64,000 nucleotides of DNA from CAYVUB01 sp964454675 (GTDB taxonomy: Bacteria > Bacteroidota > Bacteroidia > Flavobacteriales > Flavobacteriaceae): contig CAYVUB010000009.1 of assembly GCA_964454675.1 (NCBI GenBank), positions 1-64,000 on the forward strand. The letters run 5' to 3'. Position numbers and translations under genes: made by a program. Numbering within the stretch: the stretch's first letter is position 1; each line of letters starts with the position of its first letter. This document shows, piece by piece, positions 7,283 through 16,260 of the stretch. Under the pieces are notes generated by a model. It saw only the letters and a list, made by a program, of their open reading frames with translations, did no database searches and was not told the origin of the DNA.

Positions 7283-8836
7283 TTACAAATCAAACTTAAT
7301 ACCTTGTGCCAATGGCAGGTTTGTGGTATAATTAATGGTATTGGTTTGACGGCGCATATACACTTTCCAAGCGTCGCTGCCACTTTCACGACCGCCACCG
7401 GTTTCTTTCTCGCCGCCAAAAGCACCACCTATCTCAGCACCCGATGTTCCGATATTCACATTGGCAATACCGCAGTCACTTCCTGCAACCGACAGGAAAC
7501 GCTCAGCCTCACGAAGGTTATTGGTCATAATAGCCGATGATAATCCTTGTACCACACCATTTTGAATTTCTATGGCATTATCAACCTCACCCGAATATTT
7601 TAATAAATATAATACCGGTGCAAAAGTCTCGTGCTGAACAATTTTATAATCCGGTTTTGCTTCGGCAATAGCGGGTTTTACATAGCAACCGCTTTCATAA
7701 CCTTCACCGGACAAAACACCGCCTTCAACTACAAGTTTTCCGCCTTCGGCAACCACTTGTTCTAAAGCCTTTTGATACATTTTTACGGCATCGGTATCAA
7801 TTAACGGTCCTACATGGTTTTTCTCGTCAAGCGGATTTCCAATACGCAATTGTTTGTAAGCATCAACTACGGCATTCTTTACTTTATCATAGATACTCTC
7901 GTGAATAATCAACCGGCGTGTCGATGTACAACGTTGTCCGGCAGTACCAACAGCGCCAAAAACAGCACCTATTACCGTCATTTTAACATCGGCATCGGGT
8001 GTCACGATAATGGCGTTGTTTCCGCCCAATTCCAATAGCGATCGTCCAAGACGACCGGCAACTTCCTGTGCAACAATTTTACCCATACGGGTTGAGCCTG
8101 TTGCAGAAATTAATGGAATACGGGTATCTTTTGTCATAAATTCGCCCACGGTATAATCACCGTTTATCAAGCATGAAATACCTTCAGGCAAATTATTAGC
8201 TTTAAATACTTCTGCTGCAATATTTTGACAGGCAATGCCGCAAAGCGGTGTTTTTTCGCTTGGTTTCCACACGCATACATCGCCGCAAATCCAAGCTAAA
8301 GCAGTATTCCACGACCATACGGCTACCGGAAAGTTAAACGCCGAAATAATCCCGACAACGCCAAGTGCGTGATACTGCTCGTACATTCTGTGTCCCGGGC
8401 GTTCACTATGCATCGTCAAACCGTAAAGCTGGCGCGATAATCCAACTGCAAAATCGCATATATCAATCATTTCCTGAACTTCACCCAAACCTTCCTGGTA
8501 GCTTTTGCCCATTTCGTACGATACCAGTTTACCAAGTGCTTCTTTTTTCTCACGAAGTTTATCGCCAAACTGGCGCACGATTTCGCCACGTTGCGGCGCC
8601 GGCATCAATCGCCAGGTTTTAAAAGCCGTTGTAGCTGCATCCATCACTTTTTCATAATCATCTCTGGTAGTCGTCTTTACTTTTCCTATAAGCAGACCAT
8701 CAGCCGGCGAGTAACTTTCAATAATCCCACCGCCCGAAAAATTGTTTGAACCGGTTGAAGTCCCTTCGTTTACAGGCTTAACACCCAACTGTTGTAAGGC
8801 TTCTTTTATTCCGAAATTGGCAGCAACTGCTTCCAT
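7283..8836 (-). CDS. ALDH7-family aldehyde dehydrogenase (aminoadipate-semialdehyde dehydrogenase type)
   Basis: A 517-aa protein, full length for the family. NAD(P)-dependent aldehyde dehydrogenases oxidise an aldehyde to a carboxylate via a thiohemiacetal on the catalytic Cys. Here the general-base Glu is Glu269 in LELGGNN and the nucleophile is Cys303 in GTAGQRCTSTRR. The NAD-binding region FNFPVAVWSWN and the GSTRMG turn are present. The overall sequence resembles ALDH7A1/antiquitin, which oxidises L-2-aminoadipate 6-semialdehyde (equivalently piperideine-6-carboxylate) in lysine catabolism. The gene stands alone, with no other lysine-degradation genes nearby, so the substrate is inferred from family only. 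Confidence 0.88.
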   Translation of the reverse strand: MEAVAANFGIKEALQQLGVKPVNEGTSTGSNNFSGGGIIESYSPADGLLIGKVKTTTRDDYEKVMDAATTAFKTWRLMPAPQRGEIVRQFGDKLREKKEALGKLVSYEMGKSYQEGLGEVQEMIDICDFAVGLSRQLYGLTMHSERPGHRMYEQYHALGVVGIISAFNFPVAVWSWNTALAWICGDVCVWKPSEKTPLCGIACQNIAAEVFKANNLPEGISCLINGDYTVGEFMTKDTRIPLISATGSTRMGKIVAQEVAGRLGRSLLELGGNNAIIVTPDADVKMTVIGAVFGAVGTAGQRCTSTRRLIIHESIYDKVKNAVVDAYKQLRIGNPLDEKNHVGPLIDTDAVKMYQKALEQVVAEGGKLVVEGGVLSGEGYESGCYVKPAIAEAKPDYKIVQHETFAPVLYLLKYSGEVDNAIEIQNGVVQGLSSAIMTNNLREAERFLSVAGSDCGIANVNIGTSGAEIGGAFGGEKETGGGRESGSDAWKVYMRRQTNTINYTTNLPLAQGIKFDL

Positions 8837-8870
8837 AATTGTTTATTTTTTTATGTTATTGTTTATTTTT

Positions 8871-8880
8871 TGCGAAGATA
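8871..8880 (-). promoter_or_regulatory. Putative -7 element for ALDH7 gene
   Basis: On the minus strand TATCTTCG matches TAnnTTTG at seven of eight positions, about 35-45 bp upstream of the ATG. It is weak evidence because of the mismatch. Confidence 0.3.
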
Positions 8881-8971
8881 ACAATAAAATATGGCTTGAC
8901 TTAAGCCGTTGATTTTAAAAAATGTTAACTTTAATGACATTTTCATCACAGACCGTAAACCCATCATTATT

Positions 8972-11900
8972 ATGACTTTCAAAAATAGTTTTATTGTTTT
9001 ATTGTTTCTAACATTAGTTGTGTCTTGTAAAAAAAATACGGTCGAGCAGGAAACCGATAATCTTTTTAAATTCAGAGATTATATAAGCTATACAACCTCA
9101 GGCAATGTGTCTGTTACAGAGCCCGTTATTGTAAGCCTGACAACAGCTGTTGACGGTTGGGAAACCGAAAAACCGTTAAGCAATGACATCTTCGCCATAC
9201 AACCGCACGTGCAAGGATCGTTAACTGCCACAAGTGCAAATGCCTTTACGTTTAAACCTGACGAACATTTAAAACCGGATACAGAATATACCGTAACGGT
9301 CAAACTCAATAAGATATATAAATCCATCCCAAAAGGTTTTGAAGCTTACACGTTCAAGTTCAAAACCATCACGCCAAATTTCAACATTGTCACAGGACAT
9401 CTGCAATCTTACAGCAAAGAATGGCAATATCTGGAAGCCCAATTAAAATCTGCCGATGTTATCAATGTATCCGATGCAAAAAAATTAGTGGAAGCGTGGC
9501 AAAACGGCAAAAAACTGAAACTCGCCTGGAATGAAATAAGCCCGGTTTCAAAAATGTTTGAATTTAAAATCGATAGCATCAACAGGCTTGTGAATGATAG
9601 TGAAATACTGGTAAAATGGAACGGAAAAGCCATAAATGCGAATAATACCGGAGAAAATACCTTTGCCATTCCGGGAAAAAGCAACTTTACGATTGTCAAT
9701 GTTGAAGTCGTTCAAGTTCCTGAACAGTATATAGCCATTAATTTTTCTGACCCGTTAAAAAAACAGCAGAATTTTGACGGACTCGTCACTATTCAAAATG
9801 CTAAAAACCCGAGCTTTGTGGTTGATGGCAATGTGTTGAATGTGTATCCGGACACCAAATTAGTGGGCAATTTACAGGTAGATGTTTTTCAAGGTATAAC
9901 CAATACCGACGGATTTAAGCTCAAAAACCACTTTTCTGAAATCATCTCTTTTGAAGCCTTAAAACCTCAGGTCAGACTTGTAAGCAACGGAACTATTCTG
10001 CCAAATTCACAGGAACTGAAATTCAATTTTGAAGCAGTCAACTTAAGCGCTGTAGATGTGCGTATCATCAAAATTTTTGAAGATAATGTGCTTCAATTTC
10101 TTCAGGATAATGAACTGCAAACCACCAATGATTATGCATTAAAACGTGTTGGTCGCCGCATTGCAAAGCAAACGATTATACTTTATAATGACGAATCGCA
10201 AAATGACGGCAAATGGAAAGCTTACAGTATTGATTTATCAAAATACATTAAAGCCGATCCCGGAGCCATTTATCGTGTGGAATTGAGCATCAAAAAAGAA
10301 TATTCCTTGTTTGATTGTACAAGCTATTCCAACATCACAAATACCGAAGATGATTATTACGATGATTACTATTATGAAGACGACTATTATGATAATTATT
10401 CTGAAAATTCCTCTGAAGATGATGATTTACGTGAAGAGCAATATTGGGATAATTTGATTTACAACTATCGCAACTACAATTACAACTGGCGCGAACGCGA
10501 CAATCCGTGCCACGATGCCTACTACAATGAAAACCGGATTGTTTCGCAAAACTTACTGGCATCGAACCTTGGTGTGATTGCAAAGCAAAGTGCCGGCAAC
10601 AGCTACTATTTTGCAGTGACCAATATTTTAAATACTAATCCGGAATCTGGAGCAACGGTAAAACTGTACAATTATCAACAACAAGAAATTGGCAAAGCAA
10701 CGACAGATAATGAAGGTTTGGCAAAAATTAATGCTAATAAACAGGCGTCATTCGCGATTGTTTCAAAAGATAAAAACAAAACGTACATCAAACTTGCCGA
10801 TGGCAACTCACTATCATTGAGCAAATTTGATGTTTCGGGAAATCGCCTACAAAAAGGACTTAAAGGTTACATTTATGGCGAACGTGGCGTGTGGCGTCCC
10901 GGAGATTCACTGTTTTTAACCTTTATGCTCAATGATGCAGACAACAAACTTCCAAAAGGTCATCCCGTAAAAATGGAAGTAACCGACCCACAGGGAAAAT
11001 TAATTTACAAAAACATCACACCAAACCACGTCAATAATTTTTACAGCTTTAAAGTTCCTACTTCCGCAGAAGATAAAACAGGAAGTTACAACGCTAAAGT
11101 ATCGGTTGGTGGCGCAACATTTTACAAATCGTTACGTGTAGAAACCGTAAAACCCAACCGGTTAAAAATTAAAGTCGATTTTGAAAATGACGTATTAACC
11201 GCCAACGAGCCTTTAAAAGGAACCTTGGATGTCAAATGGCTTCACGGTGCGGTTGCCAAAAACATCAAAGCCGAAATCAAAGCGAAATTCAGCAGTTCAT
11301 ACACCGGTTTTAAAAATTACAAAGGGTATGAATTCAATGACCCGACACGATCTTTTGATACGGAAGAAATCACTGTTTTTGAAGGCAATGTGAATGACGA
11401 AGGCATCGCAAAAATCAACAATACCATTGCCGTTGGAAACAATGCACCGGGAATGTTGAACGTTCAGTTTTTGGTAAGAGCGTTTGAAAATGGTGGCGAT
11501 TTTTCACTGGATGCCTTTACAAAAACCTATGCGCCCTACAGTTCTTTCGTAGGATTGCGTTCGCCGGAAAGCAATGCGTACGGTTCGTATTTTACTGATG
11601 TCAAACAAACCTTTGATTTGGTCGTGGTTGATGCCAATGGCAAACCAGTAAAGCGTGACAATCTGGAAGTAAAAGTCTATAAAATAGAATGGCGGTGGTG
11701 GTGGAATTCATCTTACGACAACCTATCAAGTTACGTGTCGAGCAGTTATCATCGACCTATAAAAGATGAAAAAGTAAGCACCGATGCTAATGGAAAAGCA
11801 AAATTCAATCTTACCATTCCGGAAAATGACCGCGGGCGTTACCTCATTAGAGTTACCGATCCTGTAAGTGGTCACGCTACAGGAAGAACTGCGTATTTCT

Positions 11901-14551
11901 ATAAAAACTGGTCAAATATTTCGCCGTCATCAGATAAGGAAGCTGCTAAAATGCTGGCGTTTGCTGCCGATAAAGACCAGTATAATGTTGGGCAGACTGC
12001 CAAAATCACATTCCCATCGGGTAAAGAAGGCCGTGCTTTGATAAGCATTGAAAACGGTTCCGATGTCATTTCGCACAAATGGGTAAAAACCACGCAAGGT
12101 GAAACGACGGTCGATATTCCCGTAACTTCTGAAATGGCGCCCAATGTGTTCGTCAATATATCCTTATTACAACCGCACGCTTCGACTGCTAATGATTTAC
12201 CTCTTCGATTGTTTGGCGTCATTCCTTTATTGGTAGAAGATCCAAACACAAAACTTGAGCCTGTGTTGAAAATGCCGGATGTGTTACGCCCTGAACAAGA
12301 ATTTACGGTTGAGGTTTCAGAAAAAAACAAAAAAGCGATGACCTATACCATTGCGATGGTTGAAGAAGGTTTGCTGGACTTAACCCGATTTAAAACCCCA
12401 AATGCCCGGGATGATTTTTATGCGCGTGAAGCTTTAGGCGTCAAGACTTGGGATGTTTTTGATGATGTAATAGGCGCGTATTCAGGCAGTATTGACCAAG
12501 TGTTTGCCATTGGTGGTGATGGTAGTGCCGCCGACGGAAAAAACCAGAAAGCCAATCGTTTTAAACCTGTGGTCACTTATTTGGGACCTTTCAATCTTGA
12601 TAAAGGTGGAAAAGCGACCCATAAAATTAAAATGCCAAACTACATTGGAGCCGTTCGTACGATGGTGGTTGCAGGAAATAACCAAACCGAAGCTTACGGA
12701 AGTACCGACAAATCTGTAGAGGTCAAAAAACCTTTGATGGTAATGGCAACATTACCCCGCAAATTAAGTCCGGGTGAAAAAGTAACGCTTCCCGTGACGG
12801 TTTTTGCTATGGAATCTAAAGTTAAAAATGTCAATATCAGTTTGAAATTAAGTAATGGCATTCAAGTTGTAGGAGATAAAACCAAGTCATTGACCTTTGC
12901 AAAACCTGATGAGCAAATGGCGTATTTTGAGCTTGATGTGAGCAAAGCCAAAGGATTTAACACCATAGAAGTTGTGGCTACAGGAAATGGCGAAACCTCA
13001 ACCTATAAAGTAGAGATTGATGTGTTTAATCCAAATCCGATAACGTCAAAAGCCATTGACAAAACCCTTGAAGCGAACACTACAAGCAATGCCGATTTTC
13101 AAACCTTTGGTGTGTACGGTACCAACAGCGCAACAGTTGAATTTTCAACAATGCCGCCTATGGATTTCTCACGTCGTTTGCAGTATTTGATTCAATATCC
13201 ACATGGATGCTTGGAACAAACGACTTCGGGCGCGTTTCCGCAATTATTTTTAGCTGATATTTTTGATTTGCCTTATAACAAAAAACAAGAAATCAAATCT
13301 AACATTGAAAATGCCATCAAACGCATTGGTTACTTCCAAAATCCTACAGGCGGTTTGAGCTATTGGATGGGCGAAAACACAGCCAATGACTGGAGTACAA
13401 GTTTTGCTGGGCATTTTATGATAGAAGCTGAGAAAAAAGGCTATGTATTGCCATTGACCTTTAAAAACAATTGGATTAATTACCAAAAGCAAGCCGCTCG
13501 TGATTGGCGACCAAGTCATCGTGTGTATCATTCAGATTTGGCACAATCTTACAGGCTTTACACATTGGCATTAGCCGGAAGCCCCGATTTGGCGGCTATG
13601 AACCGTTTGCGAGAGTTTTCAGAAATATCCAACGAAGCCAAATGGCGATTGGCAGCAGCTTATGCTTTAGCAGGACAAAAAGAAGCGAGTGATAAAATTT
13701 CGCAATCGGCAAATATCAATTTTACAAGTAAAAATTATGACTATTACACCTATGGTGATACTGACCGAAACCGTGCGATGGCATTAGAAACTATGGTGCT
13801 GACCAAAAACCCGAAAATGAGAGAACTGGCACAAACCATTGCAAAAAACTTATCTGGTGATAGCTGGATGAGTACACAAACCACTGCTTACAGTTTGCTG
13901 GCTATGGCAAAAATGGTCAATGCCAATGGCGGAAAAGCACTTAAATTAGAATATACCATCAACGGTAAAACCGAAACTATTGACACCAAAAGTGCCGTTG
14001 CGCAACGAGAATTGCCGGTTAAAGATGGTGCGAATACTTTCAGTATCAAAAACAATCAGGATAATGTGGTGTATGTAAGAGTGCTCAATTCGGGGAAACT
14101 GCCATTGGGCCAGGAAATTAGTGAACAGCGTGGTTTGAGCGTCAGTGTGGTTTATAAAGATTTAAAAGGAAATAGTATTGACATAGGCAACCTGCAACAA
14201 GGACAGGATTTTGTGGCAACGGTAAAAGTTACCAATTTGAAAAACCAACACATCAATGATGTGGCATTGACACAAATATTCCCGTCGGGTTGGGAAATTG
14301 TCAATACCCGATTTACAGATTTTGGCGATACAACCGTAAGCAATGCACGTTATACGGATATTCGAGATGACCGTGTGAATTTCTATTTTGATTTGGGAAG
14401 CAAAGGCAACTATGATTCAAAAACATTTAATGTAATGCTGAATGCGTCTTATTTAGGTACTTATTATTTGCCTGGTGTTCAAGCGGAAGCTATGTATGAC
14501 AATGAATTTATGGTACGCACCAAAGGCCGTTGGGTTGAGGTTGGGAAGTAA
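8972..14551 (+). CDS. Bacterial alpha-2-macroglobulin lipoprotein with thioester
   Basis: A 1859-aa protein of the bacterial alpha-2-macroglobulin (YfhM/MagD) family, which traps attacking proteases in the periplasm. The ATG at 8972 begins a lipoprotein signal with Cys19 in LVVSC; the in-frame TTG at 8909 would bury it. Successive beta-sandwich MG domains follow, including the typical GYIYGERGVWRPGDSLFLT segment near residue 640. The thioester motif CLEQ is intact (Cys1413-Gln1416 in PHGCLEQTTSG), followed by the helical TED domain and a C-terminal receptor-like domain. Residues about 456-525 form an unusual low-complexity insert rich in Asp, Tyr and Glu. In E. coli this gene neighbours pbpC; here pbpC lies 8 kb downstream across a defence island. 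Confidence 0.93.
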   Translation: MTFKNSFIVLLFLTLVVSCKKNTVEQETDNLFKFRDYISYTTSGNVSVTEPVIVSLTTAVDGWETEKPLSNDIFAIQPHVQGSLTATSANAFTFKPDEHLKPDTEYTVTVKLNKIYKSIPKGFEAYTFKFKTITPNFNIVTGHLQSYSKEWQYLEAQLKSADVINVSDAKKLVEAWQNGKKLKLAWNEISPVSKMFEFKIDSINRLVNDSEILVKWNGKAINANNTGENTFAIPGKSNFTIVNVEVVQVPEQYIAINFSDPLKKQQNFDGLVTIQNAKNPSFVVDGNVLNVYPDTKLVGNLQVDVFQGITNTDGFKLKNHFSEIISFEALKPQVRLVSNGTILPNSQELKFNFEAVNLSAVDVRIIKIFEDNVLQFLQDNELQTTNDYALKRVGRRIAKQTIILYNDESQNDGKWKAYSIDLSKYIKADPGAIYRVELSIKKEYSLFDCTSYSNITNTEDDYYDDYYYEDDYYDNYSENSSEDDDLREEQYWDNLIYNYRNYNYNWRERDNPCHDAYYNENRIVSQNLLASNLGVIAKQSAGNSYYFAVTNILNTNPESGATVKLYNYQQQEIGKATTDNEGLAKINANKQASFAIVSKDKNKTYIKLADGNSLSLSKFDVSGNRLQKGLKGYIYGERGVWRPGDSLFLTFMLNDADNKLPKGHPVKMEVTDPQGKLIYKNITPNHVNNFYSFKVPTSAEDKTGSYNAKVSVGGATFYKSLRVETVKPNRLKIKVDFENDVLTANEPLKGTLDVKWLHGAVAKNIKAEIKAKFSSSYTGFKNYKGYEFNDPTRSFDTEEITVFEGNVNDEGIAKINNTIAVGNNAPGMLNVQFLVRAFENGGDFSLDAFTKTYAPYSSFVGLRSPESNAYGSYFTDVKQTFDLVVVDANGKPVKRDNLEVKVYKIEWRWWWNSSYDNLSSYVSSSYHRPIKDEKVSTDANGKAKFNLTIPENDRGRYLIRVTDPVSGHATGRTAYFYKNWSNISPSSDKEAAKMLAFAADKDQYNVGQTAKITFPSGKEGRALISIENGSDVISHKWVKTTQGETTVDIPVTSEMAPNVFVNISLLQPHASTANDLPLRLFGVIPLLVEDPNTKLEPVLKMPDVLRPEQEFTVEVSEKNKKAMTYTIAMVEEGLLDLTRFKTPNARDDFYAREALGVKTWDVFDDVIGAYSGSIDQVFAIGGDGSAADGKNQKANRFKPVVTYLGPFNLDKGGKATHKIKMPNYIGAVRTMVVAGNNQTEAYGSTDKSVEVKKPLMVMATLPRKLSPGEKVTLPVTVFAMESKVKNVNISLKLSNGIQVVGDKTKSLTFAKPDEQMAYFELDVSKAKGFNTIEVVATGNGETSTYKVEIDVFNPNPITSKAIDKTLEANTTSNADFQTFGVYGTNSATVEFSTMPPMDFSRRLQYLIQYPHGCLEQTTSGAFPQLFLADIFDLPYNKKQEIKSNIENAIKRIGYFQNPTGGLSYWMGENTANDWSTSFAGHFMIEAEKKGYVLPLTFKNNWINYQKQAARDWRPSHRVYHSDLAQSYRLYTLALAGSPDLAAMNRLREFSEISNEAKWRLAAAYALAGQKEASDKISQSANINFTSKNYDYYTYGDTDRNRAMALETMVLTKNPKMRELAQTIAKNLSGDSWMSTQTTAYSLLAMAKMVNANGGKALKLEYTINGKTETIDTKSAVAQRELPVKDGANTFSIKNNQDNVVYVRVLNSGKLPLGQEISEQRGLSVSVVYKDLKGNSIDIGNLQQGQDFVATVKVTNLKNQHINDVALTQIFPSGWEIVNTRFTDFGDTTVSNARYTDIRDDRVNFYFDLGSKGNYDSKTFNVMLNASYLGTYYLPGVQAEAMYDNEFMVRTKGRWVEVGK

Positions 14552-14554
14552 CAA

Positions 14555-14574
14555 ATTCCCGCGAAGGCGGGAAT
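14555..14574. repeat. Short palindrome ATTCCCGC-gaag-GCGGGAAT
   Basis: A perfect 8-bp stem with a 4-nt GAAG loop directly after the macroglobulin stop codon, followed by a weak T stretch. It may serve as a terminator, but the same kind of element, with loop CTTC on the other strand, recurs at 31844-31860, so it is more likely a dispersed REP-like repeat. Confidence 0.6.
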
Positions 14575-14594
14575 CTTTTGAATAACATAAAATC

Positions 14595-14669
14595 CCTTCC
14601 CAACTACTTAAGCTAAAGTATAGTGCACGTGGTTGGGAAGGTAGATTTAGGCTTAGATAAAAGCCTAAA
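14595..14669. terminator. Two hairpins between convergent genes
   Basis: The first stem pairs CCTTCCCAAC (14595-14604) with GTTGGGAAGG (14632-14641). The second pairs TTTAGGCTT (14646-14654) with AAGCCTAAA (14661-14669). They separate the macroglobulin gene from the leftward defence operon. Neither has a strong T-tract, so their role as terminators is plausible only. Confidence 0.45.
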
Positions 14670-14684
14670 GACGGAAAGTTTTAA

Positions 14685-15410
14685 TTAAACTAAAGAAATA
14701 TTTGAAGATACTTTTTCTAACTCTGATTTGAAAAAATTTCGGTCATAATACGAAATCGGTTTTACTCCACCGACAACATTCAAGTGCTTTGTTACAAAAC
14801 GGGTTTTATCTTCAAACTTTGTTTTAAACAACCCTTCGTTTTCTTGGATAAATTCTAAAATTCCGATAACAGCTTCTTTATGACGACCTAATTTATAAGT
14901 TCCCAAAGTACGAGTAGGAAAATCTAATTGCCTGAACAAAATTTTAGTTAAGTCATATTTATTCTCCCCTTTGATTTCATCAACTGACAAATAAACCGAC
15001 CACCACAATCCGGCTAAAGCGTGTCGCATCAAACTACTTTGTGCTGACGAACTTAAAAACCAATGGTCTAAAATATATTCTCTACCGTCTTTTGCAGTTC
15101 CTTTGTGTACGGCATTCCACCGCTTAATCATATAGGGATACAAATCAACGTGAGAAAGATACGTCCACAAACGTTCATCAGATGCTTGAATCGGTTCTAA
15201 TTTTTGAAACGCTTCGTAAATCTGTATTGCTGTTTTGCAATCATCATTCACATCCAGTTTTTCCGACAAACCTTCCGAAAATTCTATGTTCGGCAACATT
15301 AAGATTTGTTTTTTATCATACATAAATTCATTGCTCTTGTAAAAGTCAATGTTTAATTCGTCTTTTAATTTTTTTACGTACTTATCTTTGAATATAGGTT
15401 GCTTTGCCAT
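14685..15410 (-). CDS. Defence-island protein of unknown function (last gene of GHKL operon)
   Basis: A 241-aa protein from the ATG at 15410 (MAKQPIFKDKYVKKLKDEL), which overlaps the stop region of the preceding gene; an in-frame ATG at 15440 is possible. There is no signal peptide or membrane segment. A conserved-looking centre, DERLWTYLSHVDLYPYMIKRW, is followed by SSSAQSSLMRHALAGLWW. I have a memory of similar sequences annotated DUF6339, which I cannot verify. Basic and aromatic residues dominate. It is always-together context (overlapping genes in one operon with a GHKL ATPase) that suggests a role in restriction or nucleic-acid sensing. No nuclease motif could be assigned with confidence. 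Confidence 0.72.
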   Translation of the reverse strand: MAKQPIFKDKYVKKLKDELNIDFYKSNEFMYDKKQILMLPNIEFSEGLSEKLDVNDDCKTAIQIYEAFQKLEPIQASDERLWTYLSHVDLYPYMIKRWNAVHKGTAKDGREYILDHWFLSSSAQSSLMRHALAGLWWSVYLSVDEIKGENKYDLTKILFRQLDFPTRTLGTYKLGRHKEAVIGILEFIQENEGLFKTKFEDKTRFVTKHLNVVGGVKPISYYDRNFFKSELEKVSSNISLV

Positions 15411-15411
15411 T

Positions 15412-16260
15412 TTACTCTTCGTTTTCCGTTGATTCAACAATAATATTCAATCCGTTTAACAAACGACTAAACGGATTTCCCAATAAACGCTGTGCGATTT
15501 CAGGAATATTTTCTTTTTCTTCAAAATTTATATTTTTAAATTCATTATCCAGTCTATATTTTAAAGCTTTTGCCCACAAATAATCTTTATGTTCTTCAAA
15601 ATTATAGAGGGCAATCAACAAAGCATTTAAAACAAGTGAAGAATGAAACATCGGAGCAAATTTTATTTCGTGAGCAATCACATCGCTTTTATATGCATTG
15701 TAATCATTGGTTGGCAACTGAACTTCTATTTTTGACTTTTTCAAATCAATATTAGTATATTCTAAATCGGGATTTTCTACCACTTCCATAAAGGAAGAAA
15801 CCGCTTTCAGTTTTTCATACTTTATATCAGCGTCAAAAGTAAATTCTCCGAAAAATGCCAAAACATCTCCTTTATCCAAATCAAATGTAAAACCGCTGTA
15901 ATCGGAATGAGCGTTCGCATTTGCATAACCGAATAAATTTTCTTTTGCGACCAACAAGCATATAAATTCTACTTTTCCTTTTACTTGTTTCTTGGGGATT
16001 TCAAATTCTATCTTTGAGTTATCGCTCACAATATTTTCCCTGTAAACCGTATTTGTACAGGTTGCTTCACACAGAAATTCAGCTTTGCTTTCTTGCAGTA
16101 ATTTTTTCAAATCATTGTTTACAAGATTACATTTAATCGTAACCTTGTAACTGTCGGTTGAAACATTTATTTCCGGATCTTTTATAAATCCCGCAGTTCC
16201 GCTGATTGCATCGCCAATTCCTAATACCGGGTGCGGAAAAGTAACATCATTGAATTTCAT
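15412..16260 (-). CDS. Defence-island protein of unknown function (third gene of GHKL operon)
   Basis: A 282-aa soluble protein with no recognised domain. The N-terminal ~130 residues look beta-rich (VTIKCNLVNNDLKKLL, VKGKVEFICLLVA, FTFDLDKGDVLAFFGEF) and could be a sandwich domain. The C-terminal part is helical (HSSLVLNALLIALYNFEEH, WAKALKYRLDNEF). It overlaps the ATPase gene upstream by 14 bp and abuts the next gene downstream, so it is translated as part of a tightly coupled operon. By position it could be a partner or adaptor subunit of the ATPase. Function unknown. Confidence 0.72.
   Translation of the reverse strand: MKFNDVTFPHPVLGIGDAISGTAGFIKDPEINVSTDSYKVTIKCNLVNNDLKKLLQESKAEFLCEATCTNTVYRENIVSDNSKIEFEIPKKQVKGKVEFICLLVAKENLFGYANANAHSDYSGFTFDLDKGDVLAFFGEFTFDADIKYEKLKAVSSFMEVVENPDLEYTNIDLKKSKIEVQLPTNDYNAYKSDVIAHEIKFAPMFHSSLVLNALLIALYNFEEHKDYLWAKALKYRLDNEFKNINFEEKENIPEIAQRLLGNPFSRLLNGLNIIVESTENEE

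Noticed and set aside
11899..12330. 143-codon minus-strand frame inside the macroglobulin gene
   Set aside because: Antisense shadow of a conserved coding region.
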